From NCBI RefSeq assembly GCF_011398925.1, contig NZ_AP022842.1:1600001-1664000 (forward strand): a stretch of 64,000 bases of DNA, read 5' to 3'. The notes beneath the pieces are model-generated. The model searched no databases and was not told the origin of the DNA. It worked only from the letters and a program-made list of their open reading frames with translations. The position numbers and the translations under genes were made by a program. Below are positions 29,010-37,804 of the stretch, one piece after another. Position 1 is the stretch's first letter, and every line of letters begins with the position of its first letter. Source of the stretch: Bacillus sp. KH172YL63. GTDB lineage: Bacteria; Bacillota; Bacilli; Bacillales; Bacillaceae_B.

Positions 29010-30170
29010 TTGAAGAAGCGTAAACAAATTAGGGGTTCCCAGACTCCTACACCATCAGCGTCGCCACTACCATTGGATACAAATGATTTGGCTCCGGAAT
29101 GTATCCGCGTAGACAAAGTATATGACTGGGTATTCTTTGCAAACAGATACGAAAACAAGAACTTCATTCCGGATGAAGCATGTCGTGCAACTGTTAGTGA
29201 AGCATTGGCTGGAGGCCAGAGGGTGGAGATTCAAACTGCACCGGTTGATCCAACATCCGTCAATGTGACAGGATCCATCATTGAGAATGGAAATCCTGGT
29301 AAAGTGTTGATCGTTTGGACTGTTCCGGTTGAAGTAACGGTCTTAATTGCTGGAGTAGCGGAGTGTTCATTTACAGTACGTACACAATTTACAGATGAAA
29401 TAATGATGTGTGTACCTACAGGCATTACAAATGACAATTTGAATATCAGAGCGACTCAAGTGATTGCAACATCTGGTGGGGTTTTAATGGGGCCAGATCC
29501 ATTCGGACCGATGATCCCGCTTAGAGTAGTATTATGTAAAGATGTTCAAGTAGAGTACCCTGTTAAACTTGAAGTTCTGGCTAAATTCTGCTTCCCGCGT
29601 CCTAACAACATTCCAGTACCTGAAGAAAGACTTTCTTGCGACCTCAGCCTGCTTGAATTCCCGCGTCAGTGCCCTGGATTATTCCCGGTAGCAAACTGTG
29701 AGTGTCAGGCGACAGCACTTGCCAGAAATGAAGATACCCTTGCAACAATCGGAGGAGAAGTCATCGAAGGTACATCCACACTTAGAGCAGAAATCTGTCA
29801 AGAATGTTCTCTTGCAGACAGCACATGGTCATATTCCTTCACTGACACTGAAGTTGGTCCAACTCCTGCTCCTACTGGAACTGGATTCCAACCGGACTTC
29901 AGCTTTACTTTCGATCCATCTTCCATCGATCGCGTGACTTGCGGAGATACTGCAATGACGGCTGTAGGTGAAGGGATCCGGTACTTTGACGGTGTACCTG
30001 AACAATTATTCTATGAGCTTCAAATCATCGATGCGCCAACTGAAAGCTTCCGCCTGATCTTGAGAAATACTGCAAATGCAGTCATCTTTGACAGCGGACT
30101 TGTAGATGCATTGGTAGAGTTTGGTGAGTGTGATACATTCGCTGACCTATTAGACGGTTTGGATGACTAA
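29010..30170 (+). CDS. Cys-rich acidic protein, probable spore surface component
   Basis: 386 residues with 14 Cys (for example 31, 58, 119, 134, 210, 221, 230, 232, 263, 266, 311, 374), a basic N-terminal tip followed by a Pro/Ser/Thr stretch (SQTPTPSASPLPL), beta-rich body and acidic tail. No signal peptide. I do not recognise the family with certainty. TTG start after AAAGGAAGG. It has its own sigma-K promoter and terminator, so it is a single-gene late sporulation transcript. Disulfide cross-linking in the coat or exosporium is a reasonable inference, with the Ser/Thr stretch a possible glycan site. Confidence 0.72.
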   Translation: MKKRKQIRGSQTPTPSASPLPLDTNDLAPECIRVDKVYDWVFFANRYENKNFIPDEACRATVSEALAGGQRVEIQTAPVDPTSVNVTGSIIENGNPGKVLIVWTVPVEVTVLIAGVAECSFTVRTQFTDEIMMCVPTGITNDNLNIRATQVIATSGGVLMGPDPFGPMIPLRVVLCKDVQVEYPVKLEVLAKFCFPRPNNIPVPEERLSCDLSLLEFPRQCPGLFPVANCECQATALARNEDTLATIGGEVIEGTSTLRAEICQECSLADSTWSYSFTDTEVGPTPAPTGTGFQPDFSFTFDPSSIDRVTCGDTAMTAVGEGIRYFDGVPEQLFYELQIIDAPTESFRLILRNTANAVIFDSGLVDALVEFGECDTFADLLDGLDD

Positions 30171-30177
30171 TGAATGT

Positions 30178-30208
30178 AAGGAGAGGGGAAATCTCTCTCC
30201 TTTTTTTT
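30178..30208 (+). terminator. Terminator of the Cys-rich protein gene
   Basis: AAGGAGAGGG pairs with CTCTCTCCTT (10 bp, G-U included) followed by eight T residues. Confidence 0.9.
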
Positions 30209-30209
30209 A

Positions 30210-30236
30210 ACATGTATACAAACCATACATAAGATA
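30210..30236 (+). promoter_or_regulatory. sigma-K promoter of the coiled-coil/JAMM operon
   Basis: AC at 30210-30211, 16-base spacer, CATAAGATA at 30228-30236: the same spacing and -10 as upstream of 29010. It starts right after the previous terminator. Confidence 0.72.
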
Positions 30237-30265
30237 ATACAAAGAAATCATTGGGGGTGAAACAG

Positions 30266-31459
30266 ATGGAAGGGGAGGAGCATGCCCAGGGGGCGGGACC
30301 TCATGAAATATTACACGATATCCATAGCATATCAAATGAATTGGAGTCCCTTTATCATCACTATTCACGGAGAATCAAGAATGTGTCAGAAGAACTGTCG
30401 AGGGAAAGAAGCAAACAACGAATATACCAATTGGAAATTGCGGAAAATCATCAAACGATCCAGACACTCACTGAGCAGATTGAATTTTTATTGAGCGAAA
30501 TGGAGGTGAAGCAAGAACTTTACCTTCAATTACAGAAGGAGCAAAGAGATAAGTCATTGCTGGAAGAGGTGCATAAAAGGGATGCTGCATTCACCAAAGT
30601 GGAACAAGGAAAGCTTCACGACCCTCCCGACGACAGTCCGGATGGCATGATGGATTCCGTTCTCCCAACCTCGATCCCGGAAATCAGGGTGATATATGAA
30701 AGTACGCATAACGAATATAAATCATATGTTGAAAAAGTAAAAAATGATGTGATCACAGCATTGATTGATGCAAATCGTGCATTTGTCACCTCATTGGGCC
30801 AAGATATGAAGATAGATGCAGACTACGGCTCATTCTTCAGCTTGCTTGAATGGATTGGTGAGCTGCGAAAGCATTATGAAAAAAAACCGGAAAGGTGGTA
30901 TACAGACATGTGGAATTTTTTATGGGGGAAAGAAACTGAGAACAATCACCCGGAAATCATTAAGAAACTGGATTTGATTGAAGATCAGTTAGTATCTTAT
31001 TCAAATAAAATCAATGAAGTGAAAGCAACGTTGGAAAAGGACAGTGAAAAAGACGAGAAGACACAAGAATATTTACAGAAAATGAATGCATTGCATGAAG
31101 AGTTGAAAAAGATCGAAGGGTACTATGAGGAAGAGCTTGACGCCTTGAAAAATCAGCTCGAAGATATGAAACAAAGGGAAACGGCATTAGAAAAACAAGT
31201 GAATCTTCTGAATGAAGTGAATGACAACAGACAGAAGGAAAAGAACGTCCGGGAATTGGAGATGGAGAAGGAATTGAACGCGCTCCGGGAAAACCTTCAA
31301 ACTCAATCAAACAAGAAAAGCGACTTGTACAAAAAAATGAAGCAGCGGTCCACTGATAAAGCCCCACAAGTGAATCAGCAATTCGAAGAATACGGAAACA
31401 TCCCGATGGACAGTGAATCGAAACGCACGATGTTTAATCCGAATAAATATATCCGCTAA
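30266..31459 (+). CDS. Coiled-coil protein with NPNKYIR tail
   Basis: 397 residues; coiled coil in residues about 15-115 and 240-370, separated by a segment with WIGELRKHYEKKPERWYTDM. It ends in the short motif MFNPNKYIR after a polar linker. No membrane segment or signal peptide. ATG 30266 has GGGGGTG eight bases upstream; a TTG at 30251 would overlap that site. First gene of a sigma-K-driven unit with a 44-residue ORF and a JAMM protease. Family not recognised; the tail could be a protease-recognition or anchoring motif, which is speculation. Confidence 0.75.
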   Translation: MEGEEHAQGAGPHEILHDIHSISNELESLYHHYSRRIKNVSEELSRERSKQRIYQLEIAENHQTIQTLTEQIEFLLSEMEVKQELYLQLQKEQRDKSLLEEVHKRDAAFTKVEQGKLHDPPDDSPDGMMDSVLPTSIPEIRVIYESTHNEYKSYVEKVKNDVITALIDANRAFVTSLGQDMKIDADYGSFFSLLEWIGELRKHYEKKPERWYTDMWNFLWGKETENNHPEIIKKLDLIEDQLVSYSNKINEVKATLEKDSEKDEKTQEYLQKMNALHEELKKIEGYYEEELDALKNQLEDMKQRETALEKQVNLLNEVNDNRQKEKNVRELEMEKELNALRENLQTQSNKKSDLYKKMKQRSTDKAPQVNQQFEEYGNIPMDSESKRTMFNPNKYIR

Positions 31460-31479
31460 TATTGAAAGGGGGGATATTC

Positions 31480-31614
31480 ATGCAATCAAAGGATCTGAAT
31501 GCAATTTATAAGCAACGAAAAAGTATACCCATTGGCATTAAAAAAGAAGAAAGAATCCAATTGGAAGCAAAAAGAACAAAATTTAAATTCAAAGGCTGCG
31601 GATGTAACGCCTAA
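31480..31614 (+). CDS. 44-residue basic protein with GCGCNA tail
   Basis: Small ORF with a strong ribosome site (GAAAGGGGGGAT, then ATG). The product is rich in Lys and Arg and ends in KFKFKGCGCNA. It lies 20 bases after the coiled-coil gene and 13 bases before the preferred JAMM start, with the JAMM ribosome site (AAGGA) overlapping its stop codon. The frame of the JAMM gene is also open across this stretch, which may hide this ORF from gene callers. Family unknown. The Cys-x-Cys end could bind metal or form disulfides. Confidence 0.55.
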   Translation: MQSKDLNAIYKQRKSIPIGIKKEERIQLEAKRTKFKFKGCGCNA

Positions 31615-31627
31615 GGACTTTGTTATC

Positions 31628-32014
31628 ATGTCCAAGCTTGTCTATATGAGAATCATGCTGGAAGTCAGAAAAGACCTGCCAAATGAAGCCTGTGGGCTGC
31701 TTTCCGGATCAGGCAATCAGTGCCTGACGGTTTGGCCGATGACCAATACGGAGCCCACCCCTTTTTCATTTGCCATCGATCCAGTGGAGCAAGACCGGGT
31801 GATGGAGGAGATGGTTATGAAGAAAGAAACCTTCCTTGGTATTTATCACTCACATCCAAATGGCCGCCCGGTACCATCCAGGGACGATGTGGAATATTCG
31901 CTTTATCCTGATGTGTATTATTTCATTGCTGCTGTTAGTGTAAAGGGAGAAGAGCTCCGCTGCTACAAGATCAATCACGGGAAAGTCCGGCATATCGAAA
32001 TTCTCATTCAATAA
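31628..32014 (+). CDS. JAMM/MPN+ zinc metalloprotease
   Basis: 128-residue Mov34/JAB domain protein. It has the complete JAMM signature HSHPNGRPVPSRDD (His-x-His-Pro-x6-Ser-x2-Asp) and the upstream catalytic Glu in NEACGLLSG, so it should be an active zinc isopeptidase or protease, cytosolic. ATG 31628 is chosen because the JAMM domain starts there and AAGGA lies ten bases upstream; the frame is open to 31499 but those codons overlap the 44-residue ORF. Bacterial JAMM proteins trim C-terminal tails of small sulfur-carrier or ubiquitin-like proteins; here the target may be a neighbouring spore protein, which is inference. Confidence 0.83.
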   Translation: MSKLVYMRIMLEVRKDLPNEACGLLSGSGNQCLTVWPMTNTEPTPFSFAIDPVEQDRVMEEMVMKKETFLGIYHSHPNGRPVPSRDDVEYSLYPDVYYFIAAVSVKGEELRCYKINHGKVRHIEILIQ

Positions 32015-32038
32015 GGCATGGTGGGTCATCATGCAAGC

Positions 32039-32074
32039 TAAATCCGAACGGGCATCTCTGCCGTTCGGATTTTA
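32039..32074 (+). terminator. Terminator after the JAMM gene (CCGAACG type)
   Basis: AAATCCGAACGG pairs with CCGTTCGGATTT, with a short inner stem GGCA/TGCC. One of four hairpins in the block that share this core. Confidence 0.88.
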
Positions 32075-32205
32075 ATGTTGAAGACAGTTGCCGCTCTTCA
32101 CAACCGGATACGGTTATTGATGAAGTGTAGGCGTTGGTACAAGCATTTTACCATCAACGGGCATATACTGTCGGTATCACCGGATCTAAGAAAGAGGGGA
32201 TTGAA

Positions 32206-32910
32206 GTGAAGGTATCCATTATCATTCCATTCTATAATTGCCCATATGTGGACCGGGCCATCAAAAGCGCTTTAAATCAAACGTATCAACAGGTCGAAGT
32301 CATCCTGGTGGATGATGGTTCCACCGAACATTTTGAAAAAATTAAACCGTTTAAAGATAGAATCAAATATATAAGAAAAGCAAACGGGGGAACAGCTTCT
32401 GCCTTGAACACAGGGTTAAGGCATGCAACAGGCACATATTTTGCTTGGTTGAGCTCAGACGATATGTTTACAGTAGGAAAGATTGAAAGGCAATTGACAT
32501 ATATGCAGGCAATCCGTTCTAAAGTTTCATATACGGCTTTCAAGGTCATAGATGAAAAAGATAAAGTCATAAATGAAATCCATTCAAGGAGAATGACAAA
32601 GAATATGTTCAGGAATGTACTCTTGAAGGCCTGTCCTGTCAATGGATGTACAGTGATGGCAGAAATCGATTTAATTAAGCAGGCAGGATGGTTCGATGAA
32701 TCATTAAAATATACGCAAGACTATGAGATGTGGTGCAGGCTGATGCTTCATACGCGCATGGATTATTTGGATGAGGCACTGGTGCTGTATCGTGTACATC
32801 CGCAGATGGGGTCGGCGAAGAATGGAAAGGGTATGCTGCAGGAATCACAGGCAATACAGAGGAAATACCTGAAATATTTTCAGATGGACCGTAATAAAAA
32901 TAAGAGATGA
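32206..32910 (+). CDS. Family 2 glycosyltransferase
   Basis: 234-residue GT-A fold glycosyltransferase (GT2). N-terminus VSIIIPFYNCPYVDRAIKSAL, nucleotide-binding VDDGS, and the metal-binding acidic motif in AWLSSDDM. Soluble, single domain, no transmembrane segment. GTG 32206 has AAGAGGGG six bases upstream and gives the usual family start; the frame is open to 32134. A CATATACTG box at about 32169 resembles the -10 before the GT2 gene at 42051-42932, but lacks a good -35. Donor and acceptor unknown. Confidence 0.87.
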   Translation: MKVSIIIPFYNCPYVDRAIKSALNQTYQQVEVILVDDGSTEHFEKIKPFKDRIKYIRKANGGTASALNTGLRHATGTYFAWLSSDDMFTVGKIERQLTYMQAIRSKVSYTAFKVIDEKDKVINEIHSRRMTKNMFRNVLLKACPVNGCTVMAEIDLIKQAGWFDESLKYTQDYEMWCRLMLHTRMDYLDEALVLYRVHPQMGSAKNGKGMLQESQAIQRKYLKYFQMDRNKNKR

Positions 32911-33027
32911 AAAAGAAAAAGTGTGAGGCGAAAATGGATTTTTAAAGCATCAATGCCTGGGGTAAAGCAGTTGATCTTAGTGGGAGGTCGAGTTTACAGA
33001 CAGTCGAGGAAAAGTCCTTGAAGTAAA

Positions 33028-33930
33028 TCAACAGCGGTACGTATTGCGAATCCCTTCTTCTATTGTATAGGACGGTTTCCATTGAAGAGATGCTGTCGCA
33101 AGTGAATTATCAAGGCAGCTATGTTTAATATCTCCTTGGCGGTCAGCTCCGTGGAATGTCTTGACTTCCGTGTCATGATTTTCTTGTATGAGTTGAATCA
33201 ATTGAAGGATCGAAGTACTTTCTCCTGTACTGATCTGCACGACCAGATTTTTTGGTTCTTCTGCAGCAGCAATATTGGCGTCCACCACGTCTTGCACATA
33301 AATATAATCACGGGTTTGAAGTCCGTCCCCATTAATTTTCAACGCTTCATTTCTTTTGAGTGTTTCAAGGAAGACGGCGATAACCCCGCCTTCCCCTTTC
33401 GATGTCTGCCTTGGGCCATATACATTTCCGTAACGAAGGATGGAGTAGGGAATATTGAATGTGTCATTGTATAACCTGATATATCTTTCTGCTGCATATT
33501 TAGATAACCCATAGAATGAGATGGGATTAGGCGGCTGGATTTCATTGATTTTGTCACACATTACATTGCCGTATACCGCTGAAGTGGAGGAGAAGACAAA
33601 TTTCTTGATTGGGGTCCTTCTGCAAGCTTCCAATAAGTTGATTGTGCCTGCCAAATTTGAGTGCATATCCGAAAAAGGGGAGGAGGTTGACCTCGACACA
33701 TCAGCCTGTGCGGCCATATGGTAGATCACATCCGGCTTTTCATCCAAAATGAGCCGTTGAACACTCGGTGAACATATATCTAATTGATGGAATACGGAGG
33801 AAGGGTGGATGAACTCCTTCTTACCGCTGCTCAGGTTATCAATCACATGAACCGTATCCCCCCTTGAAATGAGGGTATCAACCAAATGGGAACCGATGAA
33901 ACCGGCTCCGCCTGTTACAAATGCTTTCAA
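33028..33930 (-). CDS. NAD-dependent sugar-nucleotide epimerase/dehydratase
   Basis: 300-residue extended SDR of the GalE/UDP-glucose (or UDP-GlcNAc) 4-epimerase type. Cofactor motif VTGGAGFIGSH at the N-terminus, catalytic Ser in FSSTSAVYG, YGLSK, and GDGLQTRDYIYVQDVV near residue 215. TTG 33930 is preferred, since AAGGTGAG lies nine bases upstream and the family N-terminus is kept; GTG 33942 is part of that ribosome site. Transcribed after the GT4 gene, 54 bases apart. Exact substrate not resolvable from sequence. Confidence 0.85.
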   Translation of the reverse strand: MKAFVTGGAGFIGSHLVDTLISRGDTVHVIDNLSSGKKEFIHPSSVFHQLDICSPSVQRLILDEKPDVIYHMAAQADVSRSTSSPFSDMHSNLAGTINLLEACRRTPIKKFVFSSTSAVYGNVMCDKINEIQPPNPISFYGLSKYAAERYIRLYNDTFNIPYSILRYGNVYGPRQTSKGEGGVIAVFLETLKRNEALKINGDGLQTRDYIYVQDVVDANIAAAEEPKNLVVQISTGESTSILQLIQLIQENHDTEVKTFHGADRQGDIKHSCLDNSLATASLQWKPSYTIEEGIRNTYRC

Positions 33931-33984
33931 TGGACATCTCACCTTTTTAAGTTATTAATCTTCTATGTCACTGCAATTAGGATG

Positions 33985-35052
33985 TTACACGCCGATGGAT
34001 TTCAACATTTTATTGAAGTGAAAGGCATATTGTTCATGACTGAATTGAGATTTTAAGTGTAGAAGTGCATTTTCAATAATATATTTACGCAAAGTGGCAT
34101 TTCCCATCAGTTCTTCAGCTTGAACAACAGCCTGTTGAATGTTGCCGAGCTGATAGTATTTACCGGTTTGATTATGAAGAATCGAACTTCTCACACCATC
34201 AGAGTCTGTTGTTAAAACCGGACACCGGCAGCTCATCGCTTCAAGCGGTGAATACGGGGCACCTTCTACTTTCGAAGTAGAACATAAGAAGCCTCCAGAG
34301 TCCCCGATCATGGAAAAATAGCGGGGCATTTGACTGTTGGGCAAATTTTGAAGAAGATGGACAGAATCATCGAGTCCGAGCATACCTTTTAATTGAATGA
34401 AATCCTGTCTCTCTTTTGGAGTGGATAGGCTCGGGTCCTCGAACATGTATAAATCAATGGCAGGGTTTTTTTGACGGAGGTGGTGCCCGATGTGTAGAAA
34501 TTCCCGCCAATTTTTGTTATCTTCCAGCCGTCCGATCCAGGCAATGATCGGACGGTCTTTTTTTGGGAGTTTTTGATACGTGAATGCCATGTGATCAAAG
34601 CAATTGTTGAATTCAAAAATGGGCGTGGATGCAAAGAATTCTCTGAAAATCGCCCCAATATGGGGGGTCTTGGGATAAAGCAGGGCATCACAATATTGTT
34701 GGACAAATGGAATGGCTTTCCCCATTTCAGCCCTGGCAACTTCTTTAGGGCCATAACCCTGTATTTCGAGGATGATTTTCCCCTTATACCCCAACGATCT
34801 GAACCTTTCCATCGCCCTGTAATCCGACGTAATAATCACTGTATCATACTTGCCTTTGTGCAGGATCGCTTTGATTTCCTGGTCATCATTCGTGATGAAC
34901 ACATGGGATCCCTCGTGGTTCAGCAAATTTCTTCGCTTGCTGTAGTAAAGAAAGTCACAGCGGACCCCGGACTTTTGCAGAGCAACCGCCCTTTGTCTGT
35001 TTAACGTTTCGACACCGCCGCTCGGTACGTAAAAGACGAATAGTAATTTCAT
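33985..35052 (-). CDS. Family 4 (GT1 group) glycosyltransferase
   Basis: 355-residue GT-B fold glycosyltransferase. N-terminal Gly-rich acceptor loop VFYVPSGGVETLNRQ, WIGRLEDNKNW at the inter-domain hinge, and the C-terminal donor-site motif EGAPYSPLEAMSCRCPV. ATG 35052 is chosen because TTGGAGGAT precedes it; the ten extra N-terminal residues of the longer frame include that site. Promoter candidate at 35099-35125. Heads a two-gene unit with the epimerase. Confidence 0.88.
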   Translation of the reverse strand: MKLLFVFYVPSGGVETLNRQRAVALQKSGVRCDFLYYSKRRNLLNHEGSHVFITNDDQEIKAILHKGKYDTVIITSDYRAMERFRSLGYKGKIILEIQGYGPKEVARAEMGKAIPFVQQYCDALLYPKTPHIGAIFREFFASTPIFEFNNCFDHMAFTYQKLPKKDRPIIAWIGRLEDNKNWREFLHIGHHLRQKNPAIDLYMFEDPSLSTPKERQDFIQLKGMLGLDDSVHLLQNLPNSQMPRYFSMIGDSGGFLCSTSKVEGAPYSPLEAMSCRCPVLTTDSDGVRSSILHNQTGKYYQLGNIQQAVVQAEELMGNATLRKYIIENALLHLKSQFSHEQYAFHFNKMLKSIGV

Positions 35053-35098
35053 AGGATATCCTCCAATCATGTTTTCGTTCACAAAACAATCCTATTAT

Positions 35099-35125
35099 TT
35101 TTATATGTAAGTGATTCCTTTTTGT
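35099..35125 (-). promoter_or_regulatory. sigma-K-like promoter for GT4/epimerase unit
   Basis: Minus strand: AC (35124-35125), 16-base spacer, CATATAAAA. The final TA of the -10 is AA here, so the match is incomplete. Confidence 0.5.
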
Positions 35126-35314
35126 AGAGGGCTAAGCGGTCATAAATTATAAAAAGGTCCTATTTTATCTGAATCCACTGTCAAAAGATACAAGCTGTAC
35201 ATAGAATATCTAGAGCAGTCATCGGTATTGTCCCTGCCTGTATCAGAAGGAAGAAGCAGCCAGGGGGTACAAGGCCGGTTGATCATAGAAGAAATATAAA
35301 AGAGGTGAGAATGG

Positions 35315-36274
35315 TTGAAAGATTTATACTTGGTCGGGGCAGAACAAAAGTCCAAAGTACTGAAAGATTGGGAACAATTCAAGAAAGCTGTCGTTGTAAA
35401 AATGGACGGCGTGACGAAGCAAGGGGAAAGGGTCATTGAATACACTTCTCCGAAAGAAGTGTGTCCTCTGCATGAAGCTTCCATCTCATTCACGGCGGCG
35501 ACATTGAAAGGAAAGAGGCTGTATGCATGCACCCAAACAGAAATCCTCATCTACAATGCCTTCACTTATAAGTTGGAGGAATACTATAGTTTGCCGTTGT
35601 TCAATGATGTACATCATGTAAGTCCGAGGAGGAACGGGAATATTCTGGTTGTAAACACAGGGCTTGATATGGTTGTGGAACTGAATCCAAATGGAAAGAT
35701 CTTCAATCTGTGGAATGTGATGGGGGAAAATCCGTGGAAGCGGTTTGATCCCAGAATCGATTATAGAAAAGTCCCCACAACTAAGCCTCATCTATCACAT
35801 CCAAATTATGTATTTGAATTGGACGATGATATTTGGGTGACAAGATGCTTGCAAAAAGATGCGATCTGTTTAACAAACCGGGCGAAAAAGATCAATATCG
35901 GCCGTGAACTCATACATGACGGTGTAGTTTATAACGGTAAGATCTATTTCACCCAGGTTGACGGGAGAATCGTCATCGTCAATGCCAAAACGCTGGAAGT
36001 GGAAAGAACCGTAAATTTGGTGCAAATCAGTGGACATAGTGAAAAAATCGGCTGGTGCAGGGGGATCAAACCTATAACCGATAACATCGTATTAGTTGGC
36101 TTCTCCAGGATTCGGCCTGCCAGTGAGAAAAAGGAAGACGGAACGGTGACCTACGTTGGGGGTTATGGTGTTATGCCGACACGCTTATCTTGCTTTGATA
36201 TTAAGGCAAATAAACTTTTGTGGGAAAAGAATCTTGAGGAATTTGATATGAATGTCATCTACTCGATTCATTGA
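35315..36274 (+). CDS. Predicted beta-propeller-like protein of unknown function
   Basis: 319 residues made of repeated short beta-strand units (for example RLYACTQTEILIYNA, NILVVNTGLDMVVELNPNG, KIYFTQVDGRIVIVNA, LLWEKN), which suggests a propeller fold. No signal peptide. TTG start with AGAGGTGAG six bases upstream. A CATAGAATA box at 35200-35208 fits a sigma-E/K -10 but has no matching AC at -35. First of a unit with a 52-residue ORF and a glycosyltransferase. I do not recognise a named family. Confidence 0.7.
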   Translation: MKDLYLVGAEQKSKVLKDWEQFKKAVVVKMDGVTKQGERVIEYTSPKEVCPLHEASISFTAATLKGKRLYACTQTEILIYNAFTYKLEEYYSLPLFNDVHHVSPRRNGNILVVNTGLDMVVELNPNGKIFNLWNVMGENPWKRFDPRIDYRKVPTTKPHLSHPNYVFELDDDIWVTRCLQKDAICLTNRAKKINIGRELIHDGVVYNGKIYFTQVDGRIVIVNAKTLEVERTVNLVQISGHSEKIGWCRGIKPITDNIVLVGFSRIRPASEKKEDGTVTYVGGYGVMPTRLSCFDIKANKLLWEKNLEEFDMNVIYSIH

Positions 36275-36323
36275 CCAAGGCCAAATGAAACATCAAACAA
36301 ACCGTCTATGGGGAGGGAACCAA

Positions 36324-36482
36324 ATGCTACCACGGAAAAATTATTACTGGCATGTAAATGGAACAAAAACATCGACACCTTTAAATCAGGTTCAACCAAT
36401 CAATGATCAGCAAAAATATAAAAAGCAGTCGATCCCGGATCCAAGAATAAAGTCCATACTCGATGAATTTCTTAAGGGGTGA
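36324..36482 (+). CDS. 52-residue small protein between propeller and glycosyltransferase genes
   Basis: ATG with GGGAGGG six bases upstream. The product is polar and aromatic at its N-terminus (LPRKNYYWHVNG) and ends in RIKSILDEFLKG, a likely amphipathic helix. Its stop lies five bases before the glycosyltransferase start. A longer in-frame start at 36252 overlaps the previous gene and lacks a ribosome site. Family unknown. Confidence 0.55.
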   Translation: MLPRKNYYWHVNGTKTSTPLNQVQPINDQQKYKKQSIPDPRIKSILDEFLKG

Positions 36483-36487
36483 GTGAG

Positions 36488-37702
36488 ATGAGAATATTAA
36501 TAGCTACTGTATTTCCGCTACCCGGGGGTGGAATCTGGTCATTTGTGTCCAATTTGAGGGAGAATCTTGTCAAGCAGGGACATCAGGTAGACATCATGTG
36601 CACAAGTGACAATAACTCTACGCTCGTTCTGCTGGAAGGAAAGTTGAAAGTCGATCTCGCTCCTTATCGTTCATATGTGAATCACCGATTGATGAAAGCC
36701 TACCCTCATATGGTGCATAATCCTTGGGTGTACCATGCGGAATCAAATCGATATTTGTTCGAACAGGGTGCGAAAAATGTGGATTTGTCCAAATACGATC
36801 TCATTCATGCCCAGGATGTCATTTGTGCGGTGGCGTTGAGTCGTTTGAAGCCTGTGAATGTGCCGCTTGTCACGAGCATTCACGGTTTTTTGTCGGGCGC
36901 CATCTTCCATCAGTACAAATCGGTGAATCTGAATATGCAGGCTGAGGATATTTGGAAGACGTTTCTTCTTCGCTATTATTCGAAGATAGAGGCAATAGGC
37001 TATGAAGTGAGTGACGTCATCCATACTTCAAGCCGGTGGATGAGGGGGATCATCCTAAGTGAATTCAACATTCCCGCTGCGAAAATCTATACGTTCAAAT
37101 ACGGGGTGAAGCTTTCTGATTTCGACAGCGGTCCCATTATCCAAAAGAGAAAAGATAAAAAAATTATCCTCGTCAATAGCCGGCTCGTGTACTTAAAGGG
37201 TCTTCAGCAACTGGTCGAAGCCCTTTCATTTTTGAAATCAAGAGACGATTGGGAATGTTGGATCATTGGAGAAGGAGAGCTAAAGGGGAAATTGAAAGAT
37301 CGTTGTGAGGAGCTCGGGATCGGCAGAAAGGTGATCTTCTGGGGAACTACGTCTCAAGTGAAGGAAATCTTGCAACTTTCGGACATGCTGGTGTTGCCGA
37401 GTCTTCAGGAAAACCAGCCATTTGCCGTGATAGAGGCACAGCTGATGGGGGTTCCCACGATTGTAAGTGACGCCGGAGGGCTCCCTGAAATGGTCGAACA
37501 CGGAAAGAATGGATTTATTGTTGAAAAAGAGAACAGCCTGCAGCTCGCTGAAAAAATTGAGTATCTGTTAAGTAACCCTCAGCTGAGAACACAGATGAGC
37601 CAGTATGCAAAAATGCATGGTAAAGATCTATGGGATGTTGAAAAGTTAGGGAGAAATACCTTAATGATATACACCCAAGCTCTCCAAACAAAACAAAGGT
37701 AA
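36488..37702 (+). CDS. Family 4 glycosyltransferase
   Basis: 404-residue GT-B glycosyltransferase. N-terminal PLPGGGIWSFVSNLRENL acceptor loop, SIHGF, then VNSRLVYLKGLQQLVEAL at the start of the donor domain and ENQPFAVIEAQLMGVPT (E-x7-E type motif). ATG 36488 is chosen over GTG 36479 because AAGGGGTGAG then lies seven bases upstream. Co-transcribed with the two preceding genes. Confidence 0.9.
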   Translation: MRILIATVFPLPGGGIWSFVSNLRENLVKQGHQVDIMCTSDNNSTLVLLEGKLKVDLAPYRSYVNHRLMKAYPHMVHNPWVYHAESNRYLFEQGAKNVDLSKYDLIHAQDVICAVALSRLKPVNVPLVTSIHGFLSGAIFHQYKSVNLNMQAEDIWKTFLLRYYSKIEAIGYEVSDVIHTSSRWMRGIILSEFNIPAAKIYTFKYGVKLSDFDSGPIIQKRKDKKIILVNSRLVYLKGLQQLVEALSFLKSRDDWECWIIGEGELKGKLKDRCEELGIGRKVIFWGTTSQVKEILQLSDMLVLPSLQENQPFAVIEAQLMGVPTIVSDAGGLPEMVEHGKNGFIVEKENSLQLAEKIEYLLSNPQLRTQMSQYAKMHGKDLWDVEKLGRNTLMIYTQALQTKQR

Positions 37703-37804
37703 CGATTTAGGTTGAACCAGATTGACAGCAGGTCGTCTGTATCTACATGGATGGAAGGATGATATGCCATTCCCGTTTCAAAAAAAATTGATATTTGAAA
37801 CGCC

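Noticed and set aside
37789..37791. Frameshift joining the 14-codon and 51-codon ORFs through the A-run near 37781
   Set aside because: Adding or removing one A leads to an immediate stop in both cases, so a single-base error does not fuse them.
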